Below are positions 35,381-44,843 of a stretch of DNA of 64,000 nucleotides, in pieces (within the stretch, counting starts at the first letter, position 1; the number at the start of each line of letters is the position of its first letter). The notes beneath the pieces were generated by a model. It did no database searches. It was given only the letters and a program-made list of their open reading frames with translations, and had not been told where the DNA came from. Made by a program: the position numbers and the translations under genes. Source of the DNA: Malachius bipustulatus (Eukaryota; Arthropoda; Insecta; Coleoptera; Melyridae); assembly GCA_910589415.1 (NCBI GenBank), contig OU342630.1:28057867-28121866 (forward strand), read 5' to 3'.

Positions 35381-37342
35381 TACAGGGTGTTTTATGTCTC
35401 AGGTACAAAACTTTGATAGGCGATATTTCTGAAACGGCTGGAGATATTTTGTAGAAATTTACTAGGAATGGTTCATTCCGGAAACTCATCAAAACCGCAT
35501 TCTCAGTTAATTAAAAATCCAGGACCGGACTTGAAAATTTTTGCCCCCATGGTCTTTGTTGAAAAAGTTTATTTTCTGACCGTGCTACTGAAAAACTGTC
35601 ATCGAATTTGAAAAGACAAGAAAAAACTCTATAGAAATCATTCCTCAATTTGAACGGCACACCCAAACCGTCTCGAAAAAAAAAAGTCAAAGTAAAACTT
35701 CTCAGTAAATTATCGTTTTCGAGCAGACATATTTTACTTAATGTTCGTCTGAATTCCTTCAAATTTATTTTTTGACTTGTTTCTATGGGAAAAATGTCAG
35801 TGTAAATTAAATGTTATCAATATTAATGTTATAAACGGTTCTCAAAATGTCCTTTACCAACTTCAATACATTTCCTGCAGCGTTTCCATAAATTTTGGTT
35901 TGCTTTTTGAATTATTTGCCTGTTGTTTCTAATTTCATCAGCAACTACCAGTATTCGCGTCATGAGCTCCTCTCTGGTACTTACTTCCGTTTTTTAGACT
36001 TCCTGCTTCATATGGCCCCATAGGTAATAGTCTAAAACAGTGAGGTTGGGGGACCTAGGTGGTCAGGAATGAGGGCCGCCGCGCCCGAACCAACGATTGG
36101 GGTACTCATTGTGGAGATGCTCTCTGACTTGTCGAGAAAAATGCGGTGGTGCCCCATCTTGCTGGAAGGAAAGAGCACGCCTGTTCACGTTCGCCGCCTC
36201 TGCAAGCAAGCCGGGCAAAATGACTTGTAGGAAAAGTAAATCAATTTCCCCTGTGAGCCGCCCAGCAAAAAATGGGGTCCTATTAGGGTATAATTTGCAA
36301 TGCCACACTACACATTTATAGAAAATCTGTTGCGAGTTCTTCTGAACAACAGAGCGCGGATTTTCATATGCCCATAGGTGGGAGTTTTTTTTATTCGTTA
36401 CACCATCCCGCGTGAACTGAGCTTCATCAGTAAACAAAATTCTATGAAGTCCATTCAATGGAACTTCATTGAATGGTTGAAACCTCTGTACGCTTTGTAC
36501 GTGACAGGGATGCATCCGCGCTCATCATTTTTCCAAGGTTCCCGATACTCTTGATTGAGAAATGCCCAGTGCTTGCCCAATTCTTCGCGTAGTTGTACTT
36601 GGATTTACTGCCACCATCTCCACGATGTTTTGATGGTTCAGATTTTCCAATTGAGGTTCAGCATTCCTTTGAACTCAGGGAAATATGCCGTGGTTTCGAG
36701 AAAATTGGAAAACAGACGCGAAGCGTTACATGGGCCGGTGTTCTTCGATTGTGATCTTCTATGGTATTCTCTCGCAGCTGCTCTTGAATTTCCATTGCAG
36801 AAACCATACACAAACATAATGTCTGCGTATTCGTTATTAGTGAAATGATTTGTGATTATTAGTGAAATCTGAAAATTTTGTAGTTGACACCTGATTTCCC
36901 AGTAATAAAGCTTGGCCTTCTGTCCAACATTTTCCCCACAGAAACAAGTCAAAAAATAAATTTGAAGGAATTCAGACGAACATTAAGTAAAATATGTCTG
37001 CTCGAAAACGATAATTTACCGAGAAGTTTTACTTTGACATTTTTTTTTCGAGACGGTTTGAGTGTGCCGTTAAAATTGAGGAATGATTTCTATAGAGTTT
37101 TTTCTTATCTTTTCAAATTCGATGAGAGTTTTTCAGAAACATCGTCAGAAAATTAACTTTTTCAACAAAGACCATGGGGCAAAAAATTTCAAGTTCGGTC
37201 CTGGATTTTTAATTAACTCAGAATACGGTTTTCATGAGTTTCCGGAATGCACTATTCCTAGTAAATTTCGACAAAATATCTCCAGCCGTTTCAGAAATAT
37301 CGCCTATCAAAGTTTTGTACCTGAGACATAAAACACCCTGTA
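35381..37342. mobile_element. Inner element boundary within the foldback arms
   Basis: TACAGGGTGTTTTATGTC at 35381 and GACATAAAACACCCTGTA at 37342 are themselves typical termini. The 104 bp outside on each side are inverted copies of each other. So either one foldback has inserted at the centre of another, or the inner ends are the true transposon ends and the outer arms are an older palindrome. Confidence 0.5.
35829..36867 (-). pseudogene. IS630-Tc1-mariner superfamily transposase (DD41D-like)
   Basis: N-terminal helix-turn-helix region 'NNEYADIMFVYGFCNGNSRA' (36850-36780), then in another frame 'NPSTTTRRIGQALGISQSRV' and, at 36515-36063, the catalytic core: 'LFTDEAQFTRDG' (first Asp, codon at 36428), 'LSFQQDGAPPHF' (second Asp), an in-frame TGA at 36063, then 'PPRSPNLTVLDYYLWGHMKQ' (third Asp), a TAA near 35998 and 'TREELMTRILVVADEIRNNR' to a final stop at 35829. 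I count 41 residues between the second and third Asp if the TGA is read as one residue. The enzyme would cut and paste elements at TA. At least one frameshift near 36550-36640, no start Met. Confidence 0.8.
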
Positions 37343-37446
37343 ACTTCGTAACCAATCACGAAAAAAGAATTTCTTTTGTGGTTTTCGACCCGCCTTGAAG
37401 TCCGCTTATCACCATTGGTCTATGTAAGGTCACTCATGAATCACCC

Positions 37447-39349
37447 TGTATATTATTTTTATTTCAAATAATTTCCAACTTTGTGAATACGAAACTTTAG
37501 TTTTCAGTAAAAGCTCGGAAGAGAATATTTCTATAGGTGACTCAGCATCTTCATCTGTGTCTGTAAATAAAATCAACTTCTATATGATAGAATCGGTTAA
37601 TTATTTTACAACGTCCCATAACATTTAATTGACCATGATAGAAAATACGTGCACTCACACATAATAACAGTGGGCAATTTACTCTGAACAATATATCGAA
37701 ATAACAATATCGTAGACTAGAGAACGCTTCCTAGAGCAAGGTCTACATTAATGTGATTATACTTACATCAGAATTATAAGTTAGATATACATAAAATTCA
37801 GGACTGTTATGGCATTGAATCCAAAATCAACTGATTTAAAATTTAGCTACATAAAATTTACAGCACATGTTGGTGGAGGGGAATAATTTAATTAGGTAAG
37901 TACCTACACTTAAAAAGTGTAGATGTTGAAGTTGTGAAAGTTTGGACATTTATGTTGTCACGTAATCTGGCCCATCTATTCTACGTAATTTTAGCCATAA
38001 AATATGGATCTTATAAGAAAGGAAAGTTCCTAACAAAATTGTCAAATTTACTCCCTGTCACACCTTCAAGAAGGGTGAAAGGAGTAACTTCCTACATATT
38101 TTCAGTTGTAAAATTCGAATCTGCAATCAACAGGGGTTTCTATTTAAAATTTCCCCCCTAAAAAGTCCCCCTCCTCGAAAGGGATTAAGGTAAAAAAGCC
38201 ATACAGAACGTTAAAATTTAACGTTAAATTTATTTAATATGCCCTTCCCCTATACTTGCTAGGCTAGGTACCAAAATTACATAAAAATTTTCGAAACCGT
38301 TTTAGAAATAATGAATTTTAATACGATGCACTAAAAAACTTACCCTTTAATGTCATCATTTCTAAACTGCCTGAGATTTAGTATAAAATAATGATCCTAA
38401 TACGACTAAAGAAACACATATTTTTAGAGTTGTCAACGCCTTTTCAACATCCTGTACTTCTATATTTAATATTCCAGTCGTTAACCGCTCGACCGGCTCC
38501 GTGATCGGGTCCGGGAGTGACGAGGGAACACTAAAGACGTGACAGTCATATTGGAAGAGGTACACCAATGGTAGCTTCCGGTGCTTCTTCCGGTCAAGTA
38601 AAGCGACGGCTTTTACATCAAATGCATTTCAGGGATGTTAACAAATGAGCGGTGTCAATGTAAGAATACTTACAACATCAGCGTGAAAACTTTGATTTGA
38701 AATTTTCGTCAGTGCGGGACCACTGACGTGATTTTTTCAAAATCTTGAAAAAATCGTCACGGTGAAATAAATAAATCGAAGATGCAAAGAAAAGAAGCAA
38801 GCTTATTAAGTATATCAATCTTCTAGTCTCTTTAGAAGAAACGTCATCTATATTTCTATATGGTTCAATTTAATCACCATAGTCCTTTCATTCGAATAAA
38901 TTTTTTTTAGTCTGGAAAAATAGGTCTAGCTGACTGTTTCATTTGAAAAGGAGTAGGTAACAAAAGACCTACGCTTCTTGTTATTATTAACGAATTATAG
39001 ATTAGTAATGGTAGAATTAGAATGCTTGAATGAAGTTTCATAAGAGTGACAATTATGACATTCAATTCAAAGTAAATTCGCGAAAGATTTCAGGTAGGTC
39101 TATACCAAAAGATTACCCAACACACAAGACTTAGCAGATTATTATTAATATATGATTCCAATAATAATTATTTAAATGAAAATAGCGGTTACTGAAGTTA
39201 AATAAGAAGAGAAAACTATCTGGCAGTCATGTCTTTAAAATATTACAACAATCCAAAAGGTCTCTCTTGTGTCTTGTTTATTGCTATATGAATATTATTC
39301 TCACTACCATGGATGATTATAAATTATTGTTATTAATTTACCGTAATAA
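37447..39349. other. No recognisable gene
   Basis: AT-rich. A short C-rich patch (38135-38180) resembles the arms of the 2985-4530 foldback only loosely. Nothing else identified. Confidence 0.35.
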
Positions 39350-39710
39350 TCCTGATCCAGCATAAACAAGGAGCGCGACGTTGCCTTATTGTGGCCGTAC
39401 CTTATTAAACGTGCAAACATGCTTTGTTGTCCCTCGCATTATACGTAAATTAGATTAATCTGAACTAGCATTAAGTTCATCAATCGACTTGACATTTACA
39501 ATAAACCGTAATAATGGCAGAGATCGGACAATATGTCAGGAGGACTGACCCGAGACCGTCCGTCGTTGAGCTCCGTTGGCTAATTAAATTTATTAAAAAG
39601 CGCATCACTCATGTCCCTATGATAATGCATGGCCGTATTGCCCGATCGCGCTATAGGTAAAAAGCAGTATCCGCGAGATCGCTCTGTTCCGGCTTAAGAC
39701 GCTCCTTAGA
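39350..39710. promoter_or_regulatory. GC-richer island with homeodomain-like sites, candidate enhancer
   Basis: Contains AAGGAGCGCGACGTTGCC, GGACTGACCCGAGACCGTCC, GGCTAATTAAATTTATTAAA and GCCCGATCGCGCTATAGG, mixing GC-rich stretches with TAATTA cores. No coding frame and no transposon signature, in contrast to the Penelope-like element that starts 100 bp further on. Confidence 0.35.
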
Positions 39711-39814
39711 GAAATTATTAATCAGGAGGAGTATTTATTTATTAAAAACATTGAACTTCTATACATAATTATTTATCAGTCAAACTTTCTTCCTTTAGCA
39801 TCATGAACTGAAAA

Positions 39815-39826
39815 AATAATAGCAAG
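39815..39826. repeat. Target-site duplication, left copy
   Basis: AATAATAGCAAG directly precedes the 3' end of the minus-strand Penelope-like element; the same 12 bp occur at 43426-43437. Confidence 0.8.
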
Positions 39827-39892
39827 TTTATTGATTATGAATAAAACACTAATGTTTTATAAAATTCTACTGTATATTGATGGATGATAGAA

Positions 39893-39937
39893 ACGTTACA
39901 TGTGTTTCGCTACTTTTCATGTAGCATCTTCAGACGT
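39893..39937 (-). ncRNA. Hammerhead ribozyme, 3' copy
   Basis: Minus strand: stem I ACGT, core CTGAAGA, extra T, stem II GCTAC-ATGAAAA-GTAGC (five pairs), core GAAAC, loop ACAT, cleavage triplet GTA, stem I ACGT. All invariant core positions are present (CUGANGA, GAAA, U16.1). Type I with a minimal stem III, as described for Penelope-like elements. It sits downstream of the coding region, inside the pseudo-LTR. It would cut multimeric or read-through RNA at a fixed point. Activity not tested. Confidence 0.72.
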
Positions 39938-40064
39938 AAATAAAATTATTGATACAGTAACATAGCAACAGTATTTACCTAAGTGATCATGAAACAAGTA
40001 ACTAGATTTAAATGAATTTTTAAGAGAACTAACTAGATCATAATGTAATTTCTTCAGAATCTTC

Positions 40065-42519
40065 TTAGTTGTTGATATCAAGAAGAAAATCAAGTAGTGG
40101 AGAACGATATGTGTCTAGCTGTTCATTTATTACTGTGTATTGTTGATTATGTAAATGTCTGTGGATCTCTAGAGATTCAAGAAAATTTAATTTAAAATAA
40201 TGATCACAATGATGTAGTAATTCAATTTTGTTGTTTGCTGTTAGAGTGTGATTGTTTTCTATTAAGTGTTTTGCAAAATATGATCTTTCTGGATGTTTGA
40301 GTCTGTAAGAGTTTAGGTGTTCGTTGTATCTAATTTCTAGATTTCTACAAGTCTGTCCTATATAAACTGAATTACAATGAGAACAGTTTAATCGATAAAT
40401 TCCAGGCTTCTGTAATTTAGATAACTTTTCCTTTGCATTCAGCAATATAGAACCATTACTCATAAAAGATTTGAATGAAATATTAAATGTAGTGGTGTTA
40501 GAAATTATCCTTGATATTTGTGTTGAAACGTTTCCAAAGTACGTTAGTGATGAATATTTTCTGATTTCATTGTTTTGTTGAGGATAAATGAGGTTTATGG
40601 CTAATTTGTGTTGTTTTTTGTGTAATAAGTCGTCTATTAATGTTTTTCGATAACCATTCTCTTTTGCAATTTGTTTGATAATAGAAATTTCTCTGTTGAA
40701 GTTGTTTACTGACATTGGTATCGTGACAGCTCTGTGTATCATTGAATTATATGCTGAAAGTTTGTGTGAAATTGGATGATTTGAATCATATGGTATTGTC
40801 ATATTTGTATGTGTTGGTTTTCTATAGACAGAAAAGTCAAACTGATTATTCAATCTCGTGATAGACAAGTCTAAAAAGTTTATAGAATTATTTTCCTCAC
40901 ATTCTACAGTAAACCTAATATTTGGATGTAAGCTATTGATGAAATTAAGAAAGTTATCTAATTGTCTAGAGGAACCTACAAAACAAGAAAGAATATCGTC
41001 TACATACCTAAACCAAAACTTGATGCTATCTGCTTTGTCTGAGTGAAAGATTTTCTTTTCAAGACTATTCATGAAAATATCTGCTAAAATCGGAGAAATT
41101 GGACTACCCATTGGAAGGCCTTCATTTTGAAGGTAGAACTTATTATCAAAGGAAAAGTAATTTTGGGATATGCAAACATTGAATAAATCCATTACTTCAG
41201 AGATGTAGTCTGGTAGAAGATTGTTGGATTCTAATAAGTTTTGAAGCATGGGTAAAACTTCTCGTGGGAATTGAAGAAAACATGCTCTTAACATCAAAGG
41301 AAACTAATTTGCCATTGTGTGGAACAGATTGTTGTTTAAGTTTTTGAATTAAGTCTAGTGAATTTTTGACGGTATATTTTGAAGTGTAATTAAATTTTTT
41401 TAAGATTGTGTTGAGTTTCGCTGAAAGTTTATTATTTGGAACGTTAATGTATGAAACAACAGGTCTGATGGGTTGAAGTGGTTTATGTAGTTTGATGGTG
41501 CCGTATAATTTTGGAGCCTGAGGATTCTTTATGATGAGGCTATGTTGTTCTGGTTTATTGAAAACTAAATCTGATTTATGAATAGTTTCTCTAGTTTTGT
41601 TTTGAAATTGTTTTGTGGGATCTCTGGGTAACTGAATTAAATTTTCAGTATTTATAAATTCGTAGATTTTATGTTTGTAACTGTCATGAGAGAGTATTAC
41701 TGAAGTGTTACCTTTGTCTGCTTTTGTTAAAATTAAATTATTTTCTGAAATTTTAGTTTTTATAGATGTCAATATGGAAGTGTCATTATAATATTTTTGA
41801 TTGTTGATTCTAGTGTTTTCGAGTTTCTTAATCAGTTTTGTGATTTGTAGTTTCTCGTATGTAAATTTATGTGAGCGTAATGCTAATTCTGATTCTGTAA
41901 TCAAAATTTCTTTTACTTTAGTTGTAAATTTAGGTGTAATGTTGTATTGAAGACCTTTATTCAGAAAAGCTATTTCTTTGTCTGTGAATTGAGTGTTTGA
42001 TAAATTTTGAAAACGAGGAAAGAAATTATGAGTTGTTTCGTTTTGTTCTTGAGTGTTATTGGTGTTACTGTAAGTTATTCTTTGTCTTTTTAGTTGGTTT
42101 AATTTATTGATTTGTTTCATGTATTTTTTGTGCTTAATGTAACTAACAGTCTCTCTAATGTTATCATCTATGATGTCAAATTGTATTGGGTGTAGTTTGT
42201 GTGTTAATTCTGAATGGAGTACCTTAATATTGATGTGTAGATTGTCTCGAATTTTGTACCATCTCTTGACTTCCTCCTTGAGCCAACAACATCTAGCTTT
42301 TTCCAGTGCTTTCTGACAACTTGTTGACGTAGATCTGGATGTCACATTGATGTATTTTGGAGTCAATTTCTGTCGTAGGCATTCTTGGTTGAACCAAATA
42401 TTCTGGCTAACTTCTGCTCGTTTTATCAATAACTTTTTGTATATTTGGGTTTGTTCTTCTGTCGAAGAGTTTTTCATAAAATTTATGTTTTCAACCCTTA
42501 CTTCGTAGAATCTCTGCAT
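40065..42519 (-). pseudogene. Penelope-like RT/GIY-YIG endonuclease, one frameshift
   Basis: The first frame (42519-41197) starts MQRFYEVRVEN and carries 'LTKADKGNTSVIL' (residues 264-276), 'PKLYGTIKLHKP' (336-347) and 'SFDVKSMFSSIP' with the first catalytic Asp (409). Just after that the sense passes to the second frame (open to 40065) through a 1-base indel within about 41255-41270. The second frame has 'EGLPMGSPISPILADIFM', the YVDD box (residues 98-101 of that frame), then the endonuclease: GIY (299-301), the Cys pair CSHC, YIG (312-314), R-x4-R-x3-H and a late Glu (374/377). Total about 810 residues, normal for the family. All other motifs look intact, so the frameshift may be recent or a sequencing error. 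Confidence 0.9.
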
Positions 42520-43322
42520 ACTTATTGATTATGAATAAAACACTTATGTTTTATAAAATTCTACTGTATATTGATGGATGATAGAAACGTTACATGTGTT
42601 TCGCTACTTTTCATGTAGCATCTTCAGACGTAAATAAAATTATTGATACAGTAACATAGCAACAGTATTTACCTAAGTGATCATGAAACAAGTAACTAGA
42701 TTTAAATGAATTTTTAAGAGAACTAACTAGATCATAATGTAATTTCTTCAGAATCTTCTTAGTTGTTGATATCAAGAAGAAAATCAAGTAGTGGAGAACG
42801 ATATGTGTCTAGCTGTTCATTTATTACTGTGTATTGTTGATTATGTAAATGTCTGTGGATCTCTAGAGATTCAAGAAAATTTAATTTAAAATAATGATCA
42901 CAATGATGTAGTAATTCAATTTTGTTGTTTGCTGTTAGAGTGTGATTGTTTTCTATTAAGTGTTTTGCAAAATTTGATCTTTCTGGATGTTTGAGTCTGT
43001 AAGAGTTTAGGTGTTCGTTGTATCTAATTTCTAGATTTCTACAAGTCTGTCCTATATAAACTGAATTACAATGAGAACAGTTTAATCGATAAATTCCAGG
43101 CTTCTGTAATTTAGATAACTTTTCCTTTGCATTCAGCAATATAGAACCATTACTCATAAAAGATTTGAATGAAATATTAAATGTAGTGGTGTTAGAAATT
43201 ATCCTTGATATTTGTGTTGAAACGTTTCCAAAGTACGTTAGTGATGAATATTTTCTGATTTCATTGTTTTGTTGAGGATAAATGAGGTTTATGGCTAATT
43301 TGTGTTGTTTTTTGTGTAATAA
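42520..43322 (-). pseudogene. 5'-truncated tandem copy of the Penelope-like element
   Basis: Begins abruptly in the coding region at about codon 226 of the second frame (HKKQHKLAINL) and continues in frame through the whole GIY-YIG endonuclease to the same stop (42759), then the 3' region and ribozyme, up to the junction with the next copy at 42520. In the endonuclease it differs from the full copy by one residue (Tyr to Asn after PERS). It lacks the RT and so cannot act alone. Confidence 0.9.
42587..42631 (-). ncRNA. Hammerhead ribozyme, 5' copy
   Basis: Same sequence and fold as at 39893-39937, offset by 2694 bases. It lies just upstream of the start of the full-length copy, so cleavage of a transcript that begins in the truncated copy would define the RNA 5' end close to the start codon at 42519. 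Confidence 0.72.
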
Positions 43323-43337
43323 GTCTAATAATAATTA

Positions 43338-43425
43338 TAGAATTTTATAAAACATTAGTGTTTTATTCATAATCAATAAGTATGCAGAGATTCTACGAAG
43401 TAAGGGTTGAAAACATAAATTTTTT
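43338..43425 (+). repeat. Inverted tail of the Penelope-like element
   Basis: Matches the minus strand of 42562-42480: it contains the last bases of the 3' end (AAAACATTAGTGTTTTATTC), the copy-copy junction, and the start of the coding region (ATGCAGAGATTCTACG) in opposite orientation. A 15-base filler (about 43323-43337) separates it from the truncated copy. Confidence 0.85.
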
Positions 43426-43437
43426 AATAATAGCAAG
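43426..43437. repeat. Target-site duplication, right copy
   Basis: AATAATAGCAAG, identical to 39815-39826. Confidence 0.8.
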
Positions 43438-43507
43438 GAAAAATCTGTTGACCAGCAATCAGCCAAGTTGTTTTACAAATCGATTTACATCCCACATTTA
43501 CTACATA

Positions 43508-43938
43508 TACAGGTGTCCGTAAATTATGAGCAAAAAATTGAGGGGGTGATTCTACTTGATGAAATATTACCAAAAGTATCTACTACTTTTCCGTATATTT
43601 CTTCCTGTTCTTTAATTGTGCATCTTCAAAACTCAGAAAAAAATATTACGAAAAAAGTTATAGGCCTTTTTTGAAGGTCAAGGGCAGTTAAGGCCTCTTT
43701 ATTTCGAGGGATTCAAGTCTAATTTGGACCAAGGATGTAAAGCAACATCAGTGGCAAGTGTATCAAATTTTAAGAAAATCCGTACACTAGAAAAATAGTT
43801 ATAAAAAAATATTGATTTTAAAAAATCAACTTTGAAGGCTCATAACTTTTTTATTTGTGAGTTTTCGAAAAAAAATTATGGATACTTTTGGCAATATTTC
43901 ATCAAGTAGAATGACGCCCTTAATTTTTTGCTCATAAT
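43508..43938. mobile_element. Foldback element, right end missing
   Basis: Left arm has AATTATGAGCAAAAAATTGA and CTACTTGATGAAATATT; the right arm has the complement up to TTTTTTGCTCATAAT. The expected right terminus is absent, because the next foldback begins 14 bases later. Confidence 0.65.
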
Positions 43939-43951
43939 ATAATAGATAATA

Positions 43952-44843
43952 TACAGGCTGTCCCATTTTAATATCCCACCACGGATAACTTTTGTCAGTG
44001 ACCTTGAATCAAAAATTGTTTGGTACAAAAGTTGTACAACTTGGAGGGGGACATTCGATGGCACTAATACTTTTGACCTTGGGTACAAGGTTCAAGGTCA
44101 TTCAAGGTCAAATTTGTTTTTTTAAACAGAACTTCCTATTTTTGACATCGGCAATCGATTGCGCGTGAAAAATAAGAGACTTTTGTCTGAAACTTTTCTG
44201 AAAACGCAAATTTAATCGACTTATGCAGCTGCCAAAATTAAATTTTTTAAGCTTTGTGAATTCTTAACTCGAGAATGGTAGCTTTCTAAGAAAATCCGCA
44301 AGAGACAAAAAGTGCTTGGATTTGCGCAAGGAACCGTCACGAATTTTCTAGAACACAGGCGCTGAGAACAGAGTTTTCGTTAATTTTGAGCAATTTGTAA
44401 AAAATTAAACTTTTCTTGATGAAAAATTGTTAATTTTGAGCTGCTTGTACCAAAAGAATAATTAAACTTTTCTTGATGAAAAATCTAACTTGTGGTTCTC
44501 TTCTAAACCTCACCATTCTCGATATGAAAATTCCAAAATTTTAAAATTTTCAATTTTGAAGGCTAAATTAATTGAGAAAATTTGCGTTTTCAGAAAAAAA
44601 GTTTCAGACAAAAGTCTCATATTTTTTCACGCGCAATCGATTGCCGACGTCAAAAATAGGAAGTTCTATTTAAAAAAACAAAGTTGACCTTGAATGACCT
44701 TGAACCTTGTACCCAAGGTCAAAAGTATTAGTGCCATCGAATGTCCCCCTCCAAGTTGTACAACTTTTGTACCAAACAATTTTTGATTCAAGGTCACTGA
44801 CAAAAGTTATCCGGGGTGGGACATTAAAATGGGACACCCTGTA
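43952..44843. mobile_element. Foldback element, ~280 bp arms
   Basis: TACAGGCTGTCCCATTTTAA at the left mirrors TTAAAATGGGACACCCTGTA at the right. Arms include AAGTTGTACAACTTTTG, GACCTTGGGTACAAGG and CGCGCAATCGATTGCC. The loop contains two AAACTTTTCTTGATGAAAAA copies. Non-coding. Confidence 0.82.

Larger units (their letters stand above)
35277..37446. mobile_element. Long foldback DNA transposon with internal transposase
   Basis: Outer ends are GGGTGATTCATGAGTGACC and GGTCACTCATGAATCACCC. The arms pair continuously for about 525 bp (35277-35800 with 36921-37446), with a second element-like end TTACAGGGTGTTTTATGTCTC nested at 35381 and mirrored at 37342. The broken transposase lies on the minus strand between the arms. 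The left end lacks the expected TACA, so it is either truncated or mutated. TA flanks the right end. Arms of this length around an IS630-Tc1-mariner transposase are unusual for the superfamily. Confidence 0.75.
39827..43425 (-). mobile_element. Penelope-like retroelement, tandem copies with inverted tail
   Basis: In minus-strand order: an 88-bp inverted tail (43425-43338), a 5'-truncated copy (43322-42520), then a full-length copy (42519-39827). The two copies are nearly identical where they overlap (39827-40633 and 42525-43322), which makes the repeat-like flanks called pseudo-LTRs in Penelope-like elements. The element is bounded by a 12-bp duplication AATAATAGCAAG. Reverse transcriptase and GIY-YIG endonuclease are encoded. 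The near identity of the copies and the intact duplication point to a recent insertion. Confidence 0.9.

Noticed and set aside
35511..35762. Similar ~80-codon open frames in both arms of the 35277 foldback (also 36884-37156)
   Set aside because: They are the two inverted copies of one arm. Most differences between them change the amino acid, which argues against selection for a protein.
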